A stretch of DNA of 64,000 nucleotides from Diphasiastrum complanatum (Eukaryota; Streptophyta; Lycopodiopsida; Lycopodiales; Lycopodiaceae): contig CM055095.1 in assembly GCA_029204225.1 (NCBI GenBank), forward strand, positions 20,389,348 to 20,453,347, written 5' to 3'. The notes under the pieces were generated by a model. That model did not search any database. It was given only the letters and a program-made list of their open reading frames with translations, and had not been told where the DNA came from. Shown one piece after another: positions 32,838-44,584 of the stretch. Made by a program: the position numbers and the translations under genes. The number at the start of each line of letters is the position of its first letter. Positions within the stretch are counted from its first letter, which is position 1.

Positions 32838-35454
32838 TCTTCTACTGATACTTCCTAGTCTCCGCATTATACTATCCATCGTGATGTCCCATCTGCAACG
32901 GACATCATGATCCTTCCTAGCACAAGCATGGTCACTCAATGGATGACCCTTGCGAAGCCTCTGCTCACTACAATGGGTATTCATGAGAGAGATTTTTCTA
33001 GCTGAATCAACATGGATTTCATCACTCTTGCCTTTAGTACGTGGAAGGAAGAAAAATCCAAATTCTATATCACTTTTCAGGGATCAACACACAAGGTGCA
33101 TGTCACTGAGGCCGCTCTTGCAGCCATAGGTATAGTGTCCGACACACAGGCCTCAAAATCACAAGCAGGCCAAACAGGCCATCAAGCCTTACATTGACCT
33201 CACCAATGATCTGCATTGGACCAACGACGGATACCTCCTTGAAGCCATCACTGAGCCTGTCATACACGGTTGCTGCCAGCTACTGAATAAGTTCCTGATG
33301 GTTGGCCACCTCAGAAAAGACCGCATCATGTCACAGATTCTCCATAGGATAGCTGATTCCTACACCAAGTTGGCCAAAGCCCCTCTTGAACCATATAATT
33401 GGTTCAAGACTATTTCTGGTGAGCTCAAACGAGCTATTAAGGGCAATACTAAGCAGCAGTTTGTTGTTGGCTCTTTATTGTCTCTTCTAGCTGCTTCTCA
33501 CCTAGAAAACAAAATCCATGGCTTCCACCTGGATTTTGTGCTTTCGGTCTACGAAGAAGCACTGGCCGAATCGTCTCACCAGGCCTCGAGTTCTCATAGT
33601 CGTCATCATCCACGTAGCTAGATCGTCATTCCTAACTCACCTTCTGCGTGCGACGTACATTCAAGAAGACCCTAACCCTAGTTAATAAGTAAGAGAGATT
33701 TGGCACCTTACGTGTGGAAGTCCAACCTGATGATGTCATCCAGCAATCTCACACTGAAGATAGCCCAGCCACACTTCGGGTTGACAAAGCTGTGAAATCA
33801 CCGAAGCAGTTCGACGCCACTGTGCCTGAAGGTTTCGAGGAGGAAGACATTTTTGAAGAAGAAGAAGTACTGGCACCTATTTCACAATAACCAAGGATGG
33901 TACCATCAGGTCCTGCTGCTGCTGCTACCTCCATGATAGTCGATTTTGGTGATGCTCTCAGTTTGGTCTCAAGCCTTGCGCAAGTGATCCAGTCTATGCT
34001 GGATAAGAAGAAAGAAATGGAGCAGAGAATTTCCAATATGGGCTCCGAAAACACTCTGATCAGCTAGAAAATTGTCCAGCTGGATCGAGAGTTAAAGATT
34101 GCCAAGCAGCATACAGACAAGGCTGAAGCTGAAAAGAAGTTGGCCCAGCAACGAGTTGATCGCTTGGAAGAATACGTCAGCTCCCTACAAAACGCCCTGA
34201 CAACCGCACAAGATCAGGTGAATAAGGCCGTGCAAGATGCAAAACAATAGGTGCAACTGCTAAGGGTCAATTGTAGATGGCCAAACAGGATCGCATGCGT
34301 CTCCAAGGTGAATTGGATATGACCACCCTTGAGCGTGATGTGTATCTTCAGACTCAAATACCAAATCATCCGGTCACACCAATGGAGATCGCATATTTGT
34401 TTAAGAAAGTGGAAACATACAAATTGGCCCTTCAGGAAATCCAAGGCCGCTTTGACAGGTTCAAAGGACTAGCTTCAACCGAGTTGGCAAAGGCTAAAGA
34501 GACCATCACCGTCTATGAAAAAGCAGTCGTTCAGGTGTTGGAAGTCGGACCACAAAACCCCATACCGGTCATGCCGCAATTCTCTCCTATGCGCCAAGAA
34601 GTTGTACCAATGGATACAGGGGTAGATTCGAGCCTGGACCAGGGGGGAGCTCCAGATATAGCAGCACAACTGCCAATCTTACCAGCAGTACAAGCAAGTC
34701 CATCCTCATCAAGGACCACACCTCTATTTAGAAGGCCCATCAGCGTCGAGGACCAGATCTAGACCTTCTTAAAACAACATCCGCTCCTTGCATGGTGGAT
34801 GGGTTCTGAAGTTTAAGACCTCCGAGATAGAGGCCGACAAAGAGTTGGACAAAATACCTGCATTGGGAGAGCAGCCTGCATGGAGAATTACAGTGTTTGA
34901 GAAAACTTCATAATCAATCAGGAGTTATGTCGCTAGCCCTCGCCAATTGCGGGTCGACCCTTATTATGTGCCAATGCCGAGAAGAAATAAATGGAAAGAT
35001 TTGGAATTGGCTATGGACAAAATCACAATTCATGCCCAATTGGCCAATCATCCATCAGCCATACAACTGGACAATTTCAGTGGACTTCCACCGGGCTTTG
35101 CAAGCGTACCAGCGAGAGTATATCCACTCTCTAGATCCAATGGTGCGACAATTGACAATGGTTGCAAAAGATCTAACTTTGTTGGCGTTAGTGGCAACCA
35201 GATGGGACGATTGCCTCCCTCCTCTGGCATTCGATCCAAATAAGTTGATGGCCTCAGAGCAAATCAAAGGTCAACTGTCGGTTGCTCGTTTATACTTTCA
35301 TGCAGCAATAATGGGAGGCTTCTGGAATCACGCTTCACATCATCGACAACCTCAAAGTGGATTGTCGGAGCCCATCGTTGTTTTCTGCCACACAATTTGG
35401 ATTTTAATACTGCTGCCCGTCTCGACTTTATGGAGAAGGTGCAGTACCATTTAA
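32838..35454 (+). pseudogene. G2 extra 3' ORF (globular, coiled-coil and C-terminal parts)
   Basis: From ATG 32838 (MSSTDTS, then a TAG) the same reading continues through TIHRDVPSATDIMILPS to TLAFSTWKEEKSKFYITFQG (33012-33197). A frameshift then leads to PYIDLTNDLHWTNDGYLLEA and 33298-33621 (GHLRKDRIMSQILHRIADSY). After an LTR fragment at 33669-33734 comes an acidic stretch, then heptad-rich coiled coil (33960-34250, KKEMEQRISNM and VDRLEEYVSSLQNALTTAQD). 34277-34762 continues to SSSRTTPLFRRPISVEDQI, and the C-terminal domain extends to about 35454 in more than one frame. Ungapped length would be about 850-900 residues. Its role is unknown; virion assembly, RNA handling or targeting are guesses. 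Confidence 0.7.
33669..33734 (+). repeat. 66-bp piece of the gypsy LTR embedded in the 3' ORF
   Basis: ACCCTAACCCTAGTTAATAA and the following bases to TCCAACCTGATGAT match positions about 16538-16604 of the LTR, and best the copy at 46389-47085 (minus). Both flanks are 3' ORF sequence. No LTR ends or target duplication are present. Confidence 0.85.
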
Positions 35455-35542
35455 TAAAGATTCGACGCGTAGCCAATAAAAGTCCCCAATAACTGCGTCT
35501 CGCAGGTGTCGTGGGACCACCACCAGTTTTGGTGGGGGATAT

Positions 35543-36274
35543 TGTTGGAGGGTTTTCGGATCCCAAGGCAATCCTAACCCTAGTGAATGAGTGAGAGGGA
35601 TTTGGCACCCTGTGTGTGTAAGTCCAACCCGATGATCACATAGAGATTTGATTAATTAAAAAGTCAATAAAAGGACTTTAGGCCTTTTCGCGGGACTTTT
35701 AATGTCACAGGGCCTAAATGTCAAGTTAGTGAATAAAGTTGGGTTTCCCTCCAATTCTGGATGGTTCTCACTCTTTTTTAAGTTTCAATATTTAGGGAGG
35801 TAGAAATGGACCAATAGGATTCAGAGGACAGGGTCCTCCTCTCTATTGTAAAAAGGGACCAACTCGAGTTCCTACACATGTTCATTTTCTCATTTCAATA
35901 AAGCAGATTGGTTCTCTTTAAAAATGGATTGATGAATGTCCTTGCTCTTCTTCTTTCCTTCCCTATCTCTCATGCTTTCTTTGGTTTTTGCTAATTGTTG
36001 GATCTGAATGTTATTGGGATTGTATGTTATTATACTTTTTATGAGAGAGAGAGAGAGAGAGAGTAAGCTATCTATGTTGTGGATGTGTAGTGTTAATGGA
36101 TCGTAGTATTAATGGATGTTAGAGTTAGATTCGGATCTTCCATTCATGCTGACATCTAAACTAAACTATCGCTCTCATGGGAACGAACCTACACGTGACA
36201 ACTAACTTCATCTCTTTGATGCTAGATTGACTAGATCTTGGATTCAGGTTAGGCAAGGAAAGAAACCCACTACA
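35543..36274 (+). repeat. 3' LTR of G2
   Basis: 732 bp, TGTTGGAGGG to CCCACTACA, following the tract TTGGTGGGGGATA. A (GA)n run lies at 36043-36062. It lacks several of the TTAATGG units found in the G1 LTR. Confidence 0.92.
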
Positions 36275-36851
36275 ATAAGGGAATCAAAATAATTCCTGAT
36301 GTGGATAGCCGGTCACTCCAATTGTATGTGGTTATTAGTTATGCTACGTCATTCTAGGTCTCTTCACGTGGCAATCGCTACACTTTTCCTAATATTGTTG
36401 GCACCAACAAGCTCATCAAGATGCTACAAAATGGAATTGTTTAGATCTTGTGTATAATGAAGATAAAAAATAGGTTCATAGGTGCACACATGTGTGCATA
36501 GTATGGCTGCTAACCCTTACCAAATTTGGATGACAAATGTTCAGTTATGGACTTGATTACAACGCGCCCTTACAAGAATAGCTTTCAAGCAAAATCTGGC
36601 TAAAAATGGGTTCTCCAATTATCATTAACTATCCTCTTGTACAATTCCTCCTCGATGAAGAGAACTGCCCCGCTCATCGCTCCACAGCCTACAGCCATTC
36701 AAATTAACAATAAATATTATGGATAATCCAAAAATCGACGATATATATATCCCAGTATATATAATAAAAAAGTCGAAAAGATGTTATGATGATGTAGAAG
36801 TTGATGATAAATATGGGCCAGTGTAAATGATAAAGAATGCGACAAGATGCT

Positions 36852-38231
36852 TCAGCGTAGTTGGGTGGGCAGAAGTTTGTAGCCGTGATGAGGTGGAGGG
36901 AGATCCTGGGAGGCACCATTGAGGATCTTTAGTGCACTGTAGCTGGAAACAAGCTCCACAGGAGACACCATTATTGAACAACGCAGTGCTAAGGGCAGCT
37001 GTGTTTGTGCCATATTGGGTGCTATTGAAATCTGAAACTTACCGTCTTGATTTTCCCTGAGAAAACCCAGCAAGTCATTTCCATGTGAAGCATATACCGC
37101 AATGCCAATGCATCGAAGACGCGCGTCTCCAATCTCGTTTACTGATTTTGGTATGGGCTTTTTCAAAGTGGGAACTTTTCGATTTGTAGGAGTCGGAAGA
37201 AAGCTGTAGCAACAGTTACGTTGAGATTATGCAGTTAGAATCCCATAGGAAATATGTCAATTCCGAAAATTTTTGCACTTGCAGCTGCAAAAACTACAAA
37301 AGGGAGATTACAATAAACGAGAAGCTTAACGACTCCAATTATATTGCTTTTTAGCTAGTGACCACAATGACCATCGATATAGCAATTACCAGATCTTGCA
37401 TACCTGGATTTGATTATTGGTAGCTACAATATTTGAGGACAATAAATGGGGCAGTTACATTTCCTTATGGATGTTTTTGATCGAGCTTCCAAACTAAATT
37501 ATTCGGTAGCTATAGTGAGTACTAGAAGTCAATGGTAAGCTAGAGCACAAAGGGTTCAAGTCGAAGTTACCTACTTCCACGAAGCCACACAAAGCGATTG
37601 GACTATGCAAAAACCTTTTGAAGCTATCGTAATAAATGAAAAACTATTCTCCCTTGATCGTAACTACTCCCAAATGAAGTTCTAGCAATCACGTCAGCTG
37701 TTACAATGGCAAACTGCTCATATACGTCAATCTCCGCAGTTTCTCCTCCGTTCGATCTGATTAACGCATCCCATTGCTCTACGATTTGATTTGTACTTTA
37801 TATTTAACAAGAAGGTACCATTCCCTGTGATTCAACGTCAGCATTAGATTACTTTGAAAGTCAAAAACTTGACTGTTCCTAATCAATTGAGGAATAATTA
37901 TAGTCTATCATCACTGCCAACAGACATCGTTCTAGAAACTCAGAATTGATTATCGGATCGGTGCAAACTTTTAACTTCTCAAGCTGAAAAGCACGACTAA
38001 CGATACGTCTTCTGTGTGCCCAGTCTTCTCCATTTGCCATGATTAAGCCATTTCCAAGAGTGCATGTTGCCAACCATGAAGCTTGGATGAGGTCCCGCCA
38101 ATCCCTGCTTCATCAACAATCTCTTCATGAGTCTTGGCTTCCACCAATATTGACCCACAAACATGACGAATTTGCTCCATGCCTGCAAAATTATAGAACA
38201 AAGTACTACTAGCAGCGCAAGTACGAGGCAT
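36852..38231 (-). pseudogene. Cytochrome P450 pseudogene (CYP72-clan-like)
   Basis: On the minus strand 38188-38080 encodes WWKPRLMKRLLMKQGLAGPH and PSFMVGNM, the membrane-proximal start of CYP72-type P450s. The next block, in another frame from 38073, is LGNGLIMANGEDWAHRRRIV and SRAFQLEKLK, the helix C region. Roughly 70 residues that should separate these are missing. A further block (37166 on) has PIPKSVNEIGD and GNDLLGFLREN, which suits the region before helix G/H. No I-helix AGxxT, ExxR or heme-binding FxxGxRxCxG motif is visible, so the C-terminal half is lost. The gene is dead. Confidence 0.72.
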
Positions 38232-40470
38232 TAGAGTCCCGTCATTATTTGTGATTTGTAACTTTTGATTAAACCAGCACTTGCAGGGAGCAGGTAATTG
38301 TATGAGGATTCGATAACTACTTGTATACGCTAAAGATCAAAAGAATCAGAAGATAGTTGCAGAAGCAATATTCAGTTTCTGCAATAACCAAACATACTCA
38401 GATGATCTAAAGTGTAGTAAGGTCAAGCAATCAGCAGAAGAATACAGCTATTTGAACTAAGGTGGTAAACATCTTATATATACTAGGAAAGTAGACTGTC
38501 GAAGCGAGAAGACAATAAAGAAGGGCGTTCAAAAGCTGGTTAAGGACCGAGATGGTGCGACGGGCACTTTCGCGGTGTTGCCTTGCTGCACAAAGTAGCC
38601 TTGGTTGATGTTGCACAAAGTAGAGGGAAATTACGTGGTCTCTTCTGAATTTCATTGGAAATATTATCCACCAGACCCTCTGCCCTCAATAGTTGGAATG
38701 CACTATCTTACTTCACAAAAAACACGAGAGAGAGAGAGAGAGAGAGGTCATATTTAGAGCTTGCATGTAACACTGTGATTCATTGTTCTAGTTTCTAGCT
38801 TCCAAGTTATCTCACAATGACTTCTTTGTGTATGTGACTAGCGCAATCGCCATTTGCCTGTGTTGGTTAGAGTATTAAATCAACTTTTGAAAGTTTCTAC
38901 TACGAGAGAACAATCGCGTTAACAAAGATCACTATTTACTCCTCACACACTATTTACTCATCACAATTTCCTTCCTAAACTATTGTGCCAGTTTTAGGAC
39001 CCAGTACTTGGTGTGATATCGAATCACATAAAGGAAAAAACTTAAGCACTACATATATATATCATTTTTTTGGAACTATCTTTATCATCCAAAAATCAAT
39101 ATCAGCGAGATGACTATAACAAACATGCGCCTTCTTCCTCTTTTTTGTCATGTTTAGAAATCGAATTTCAGGTGAATATTATCTGGATGCTTTCTAATGC
39201 ACTTCCAACGTCTCTATTCTAATAAAAGTCGCAAAATTGAAACTCTGTTCTAATAAAAGTAGCAAAATTGGAAATTTTTTCTTAACATATTGATTTCCAA
39301 GGGAAATATGTCGGGAAGGGCCCTTAAAAACACATACTTGCCTACTTACGTTGGTTCAAAGAGCTTAAAAAAGTAGCAATGATTTTCATGTCCTATCGGA
39401 CTGCTTGATTGCCCATAAATGAAGGAATCGGATGATGATCTTGACCACAGACAGCAGTTCCCTCCCCCTCTCTAAGCTATTGTTTAGGATTAGCCAATTC
39501 CATTCTCCATGAGCTGATGCTCTAAAACTTGACACTCACAATTTGGAGGTGAGGTACATATGAAAGGACATGTAATGTCCTTACTAACGATGGAGCAGTC
39601 ATCTCTTTATGGCGGTTAAATGACATACTATTCTGAAGATCCACCTTCTTGATCATTACCATAGTTCCATTGCGCAACACTTCCGTAAGGTTCTGGGACG
39701 GCTCTCAGGGACAGGTTGAATATGAGGCACTCTCAACCGTATTCATATGTTTTGGATGTCAATACAAATACCGATCCGGGAATGTATTGCTCATGCAATG
39801 CACCACATTTTTTCCAAAATTCTAGGCAGCCATGTGAATGCTTTACTTGTGAATGAGCGAGGTGAGACGTTTCTATACCCATTTTATGAGTGATTTCCAC
39901 ATGCTTATGAAATAGACACTAACTATGATTCTACATATATGTCATGGACATAACGTTACGCATTTACTGTGTTTGAATGTGAAAATGGTTTATGTAGTGA
40001 TCAATTGAGGGCTTACAATGTCATAGAAGTAGCTTCTGAGATGTAACCTGTGTTATCATCTTAGACTTGGTCATTTACAACTACATGGATTTTGGGTTAT
40101 TTGAGAATCCTTGTTTCTTGCCCTGCTCCAGTTCTATATTTTGATGTTCTAAATTACAGCACATCATATGCGTGTTTTTTAAAACAACCATTGCCTTTAT
40201 TTTGTGTTATACGAAAATTATGCTTCGATAAAGTTCCATGTGCGTGTTACTAAACTATCGCTAATATGGTTTTGTATTTGTTCATAGAGGATTGGCTGAG
40301 TTTTGACACTGTTTTAGTGTTCGCCTATGATTTTATGTATCGTTCATATTCAATGTATTAGGCAATTTAAAATTTGTCATGATAGTTTGTAACTTTTGCT
40401 TGTTCCATATTTGTATTTTGGGTTGATCATTACAGGTTCTAGTTTCATTATCATAACAGTCGAAGAAGAA
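38232..40470. other. Unassigned region
   Basis: No coding feature I can support. It contains a short AG microsatellite (38729-38746) and an imperfect ~32-bp tandem pair (about 39212-39242 and 39244-39274, sharing TTCTAATAAAAGT and GCAAAATTG). The part after about 39500 has the same A/T-rich texture as the RPA-like gene to its right and may be the 5' side of that Helitron. Confidence 0.4.
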
Positions 40471-42167
40471 ATGGAATACCAAAGTGATGAGCAGACAACG
40501 TTGACAGATGCAGGTATTTTATATGTGCAATCACGCATCCATTTAATACTTTCCTTGAGAGATTCATCATCTACTGATCGATATTTGACAATTTCAATAT
40601 TCCATCTTGCAATTATTCATTGCGATCAATATTCATTTATACAAACACGCACAATGGTGCATCTACTCAATACTTTCCTTGAGGGATTCATCATTTGCCA
40701 ATTGATACTTAACAATTCCAATTTGCAATTACGTATTCGGATCACTTTCTGTTATTTTGATATTTTAATTTGCAATAACCTACTGGGATCACTTTCTATT
40801 ATGACTAATAAAATCAGGTCCTGATTTTGACTTCCTTAAAGTTAGTTGCATAATGGATTTTGTAATACTGTTTTATTGCTTCTACTATTTATTGCTTAGA
40901 TAATAATGTTTCCTTCCATGTAACAGAATTACACATGTCAAAAAGGCCTCGAACCAACATTTTAGCTGTAAATGATCTTTGTCCAATTTGGACGAACTGT
41001 GTCTTTGAAGGGATTATTCTGTCTAGGTATGGCAACTACGATCGTGGGAACAAAAAACCAGCACAAACATGGACATATCTCAGGTGTGACATGACCGATT
41101 GAGTTGGCATGTCGACAGTGACAACTATGATGCCCGGTTCTCTTGCAGATAAACATGCAGCGAAAGTTCAAATTGGATCGTATTTACGATTTGAGAACTT
41201 TGCCATTATTCTGAAAACTGATTATGATTATGGCGATGCCAAATACATATTGCGTATAGAACACAACTCTGTTGTGACACAAAGCCAACCGTTTGATGTC
41301 ATTGCGAATTTCATGCCTACTGACAAGATTCGAAGCCTTCGAATGCGGAAAAAAGGTATCGAAAAATGAGAAAAGGCAAATTACTGCACATTTACAATAG
41401 AGATTGTTGTTATAGGCATACTTGGCCAAGCGGAAGGCTTCCAAATGGAAAGATACGATATACAAGTTGCAGATGGCAAAACAACAAATGACATTCAAAC
41501 GGTTAGTTGTTAATCTCATTCAAGCTGCTACAATAGGTTTTTGTATTTCCCACAAATTTTGTTGTTCGGATTTTGTTGTTTTTAAAACATGCACATGGAT
41601 TTGGTAGGTTTCATTTTGGGAAGCGACTCGTGCTGAATATCTTGAACTAGAAAAAGTTTTCTGACAAGGTCGTCCAGTTATCACAATGCTAAAAAATGTT
41701 TATGGCACACTCAGGAATGGGTTGATTGTACTGTGCAACCTTATACAATTTTTGCGGCAATCCATGATTTGGCATTTCAAGAGCTTTTGTTGGATGTCCA
41801 AGAATTCCACGTCGCTCAAGCTATAGCTGTTGGAATGGAGGTGTACTTGAAAAACTTTCATGTGTTACAATTTTACATTTATGTTTTATGTGTTTCCTTG
41901 CATGTTTTATTGTTTTATGTTACATGCTTTGAATGTATAAACTTGAAACAAATGTTGGAAAATGTATGCATGTAGGTATTCGGAACATTGAAAATTACAA
42001 ATATAAATGCTCCACCGATCGACTTTGTCTGTTCGATTTGCCAATCCAAGATCACTAGAAAATCATTTGCAACATGTTTTTGTCGTACATGTGATAATAC
42101 CACATTGCTGAAAAAAGTGGGTGTGCTTACGACAGAAATTGTAGATGACAATGGTAAATTTGTGTAA
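40471..42167 (+). pseudogene. RPA70-like single-strand-binding protein gene of a Helitron
   Basis: Exon 1 40471-40513 (MEYQSDEQTTLTDA) joins in phase to exon 2 (40927-41354), MSKRPRTNILAVNDL to GSYLRFENFAIILKTDYDYG, an OB-fold segment like RPA1. Exon 3 is about 41416-41501 (AYLAKRKASKWKDTIYKLQM). Later blocks read FWEATRAEYLELEKVF, EWVDCTVQPYTIFAAIHDLA and a zinc-ribbon end with VCSICQSKI and CFCRTC. A TGA at about 41099, probably from a Trp codon, a second stop after EKVF and at least one unclear junction make it a pseudogene. Plant Helitrons commonly carry RPA genes beside Rep-helicase. No Rep or helicase lies next to this one. Confidence 0.75.
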
Positions 42168-42169
42168 AA

Positions 42170-43377
42170 TTTTGATAGTGTAAGTGCTATCATCACCAAG
42201 ATGAACATACTTCTTTGTGCTGTAAGGCGTATAGGAATGAAAAATCGCACAATGATTGTCATATGTTGAGTAGCTGCAGAATCCGAAACCATGAATCATC
42301 CAAATTCGCATATTTGTCTTTGACCATAAAAGTGCCTTCGTCCATTAAGACTTCAGGAGATGTTGTAACTGTATTTGCTTGTTGATCAAGTTGCTTGGCT
42401 ACATTCTTTGCTTTAAGAATTCGGCAATCCTAGATCTCATGGTTATTGCGCTTGCAATACCTACAAAACATCTTCTTCTTCGATGAATGTGGATTCGATG
42501 ATTGTTCTTGACTTTGAGTCTGTTTCTGATTCGATGCAGACTGCTTGGAGCTTTTCTACTTCTGTCATTTTGAGCCCTTGTTAACATATAGAGCACGAGA
42601 AGAAGACGTAGATAGAGTGTCTTGATTTCTTCGATATCTTCTTGCAGCAACATAGTGATAACTCTAGTAAGAGTTAAATCTGAGTGTGTTGTGATGATCA
42701 TCGTCCAATTCTCATATGTAGAGGGTATGCTTAAAAGCAATGTCATAATTGCATCTTGATCATCTATGAGTAATTCGACAACGACCATCTATTGCAAGAG
42801 ATTCTTAAACTGGTTAATATGATTCTGAAGAGAATCATTATTTGACATCTTGAATGTGAAGAATTTCCATTGAAGATGTAACTTGGTAGTTATGTCTCTC
42901 ACATCATATAATGGCTTAGGATGTCCCAAACTTCTTTTGAAGTTTTGGCTTCAGCTACGTGGCCAATTTGAGTATTCAATATATTGAGGATAATAAGCGT
43001 GAAAGCTTTACCATCCTTCGATTTCCATTTTGAGTCGTTTGTGCCATCTTCAGGCTTCACTTCAATACCTATAAAAACATCCCACAACTCGTTGGCGATT
43101 AGCAAGGTCTTCATCTTAAATTTTCATAAATGATAATTGGATCCATTCAGCTTGTTTGCGATAAGACCGGCTTTACTTTAAAAATCCATCAAGAACTTTA
43201 ATCTGTCGACGTTAAGAGAGATACCGTGTTGCGCTACAATCGGAAATCAATTCTCTGATACTGAAACAAATTGATTCGAACTGAAGAATAATTTGATATT
43301 GCGAAAGATATCAAGTATAAGAGCTTGCACTCCGATATAGTAGTAGGCTTTGAAGAAGAATCAACACTCTAATACCA
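42170..43377 (-). pseudogene. Copia element C5: gag and protease start, minus strand
   Basis: The primer-site complement CTCTAATACCA (43367-43377) abuts an LTR on the right. Reading left on the minus strand, 43114-42899 carries a gag segment ending AKTSKEVWDILSHYMM. 42788-42399 continues with LLSIPSTYENWTMII. A knuckle CRYCKRNNHEI follows with a stop. At 42292 there is SDSAATQHMT, the protease site with Gly replaced by Ala, then VHLGDDSTYTIK. Copia homology stops near 42170, where the Helitron RPA gene ends on the other strand. Confidence 0.85.
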
Positions 43378-44128
43378 TGTTGAAAATAGGTGTGTAAAAG
43401 GTAGGTCGACAAGAATCGAATAAAAAGAATTGGACTGACAAGAAAGAAAATTTATTGTGCATAGCGAAATAAACTATCTTTCTCTTTTGTTATGCATAAT
43501 TACGCCTATCAATTTTGAACAAATCAATAGTGATAGAAATCACATTCGATCTTATAGTAACTAACTTTGAAGTCATTAGTACTACAGTGATTATGTAGCC
43601 AAACATTTAGCATTGGATTATCAGACAAATAATCAATCACAAAAAACTACCGAAACAAAAACATTCTGAGATGATCCTGAATGCAATATGAAGATAATAT
43701 TGATTCAGTATGAAAATGATATATATGTGAATGAGCACAAAAGGTTTGCAGATCAAAGCCGCGTACTCTAAGTTATCTCTGAGCGACTAAATAAAAGTCT
43801 GAATTAAGCGCAACTACTGATAAGAAGTAAGTGCAATAACAATCTCTAATCAACTCTAAAGAAGTGAGCTAGAATGCTCAGGAGTGTCCAAGCTCGTAGG
43901 CTTGAGAGAGAGAGCTAACTATTCAATACTTGTTGATCTCTTGATCACATCAATGTTGTAAGATCAACACACACAAATGTAGAAATATGAACAACTATTT
44001 ATACTAAGCAAATGCGACAACATCCACCAGTGAGACAACTAATTAGGTCGTCAAATGCGTCATCCAGTTGGCTGTGATGTGCTGGCATCCATCCAGATAG
44101 TGAATTCTCGCTAGATAGTACATAGCAC
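43378..44128 (-). repeat. 5' LTR of C5 (right end approximate)
   Basis: Starts TGTTGAAAATAGG next to the primer-site complement. On the minus strand a TATAAATAG box lies near 44015. The outer boundary is uncertain: a TGCTATGTAC reading (minus) would place it near 44128, with no partner LTR to confirm. Confidence 0.55.
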
Positions 44129-44179
44129 GTGGATGTACTTGATCTATAAAGGGATCAACCAAATCAATGAGAAGTTGAT

Positions 44180-44471
44180 GAGACATTGGCAATTTCTAGT
44201 TTTGCTTGTATTTTCCACATTTGTCTTGTGTTTTTGTGATTGGGATGCATTTCTAAGCTTGAGTACTTTACTCTCTGTTTACAGGCTGTACATGTACTAT
44301 CCTCCACACATGTGAGGCCGCTCCTCTAAGATTTTAATCATTTGATCCATTGCTCTTGCTTAAATCATAGAACTTGATAGATCATTGGATTAAACAATCA
44401 ATAACTCTTAATGATTGATTAGTACAATCATAATTGTCCTTTTTCTCTAAAAATTGACATGGTATCAGAGC
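44180..44471 (+). repeat. 5' LTR end and primer site of copia C4
   Basis: TGGTATCAGAGC at 44460-44471 is the initiator-Met primer site, preceded by an LTR end AAAAATTGACA. CACACATGTG at 44305-44314 and CTGTACATGTACTATC before it match the shared LTR motif. The left end of this LTR could not be set and may be cut by C5. Confidence 0.65.
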
Positions 44472-44584
44472 CAAGTCTAAGAGTGATCTAATGGTTAATG
44501 GAACTAGTGAAATCATTGACAAGGAGTTGTTTTTTAGCTTTACTTGAGAGGGCGAGTTAAAGGAGAGAGGTACCATCAATATTT

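Larger units (their letters stand above)
25955..36274 (+). mobile_element. Ty3/gypsy element G2 (same family as G1), 5'-truncated
   Basis: Starts inside the leader (25955 corresponds to about 17510 in G1) with no 5' LTR. It continues with gag, protease, RT, RNase H, integrase, an 850-bp spacer, the extra 3' ORF, the tract TTGGTGGGGGATA and the 3' LTR at 35543-36274. The order PR-RT-RH-IN is Ty3/gypsy. Stops, frameshifts and internal deletions are spread throughout. It is the most complete copy of the family here. Confidence 0.92.

Noticed and set aside
33749..34054. Minus-strand 101-codon frame rich in serine
   Set aside because: Antisense of the coiled-coil part of the gypsy 3' ORF; low complexity.
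36044..36063. GA repeat as a CRISPR-like or satellite array
   Set aside because: It is a short microsatellite inside a known LTR; no spaced repeats exist anywhere in the window.
41184..41519. Minus-strand 111-codon frame
   Set aside because: Antisense of RPA-like exons with consensus splice sites; no domain.
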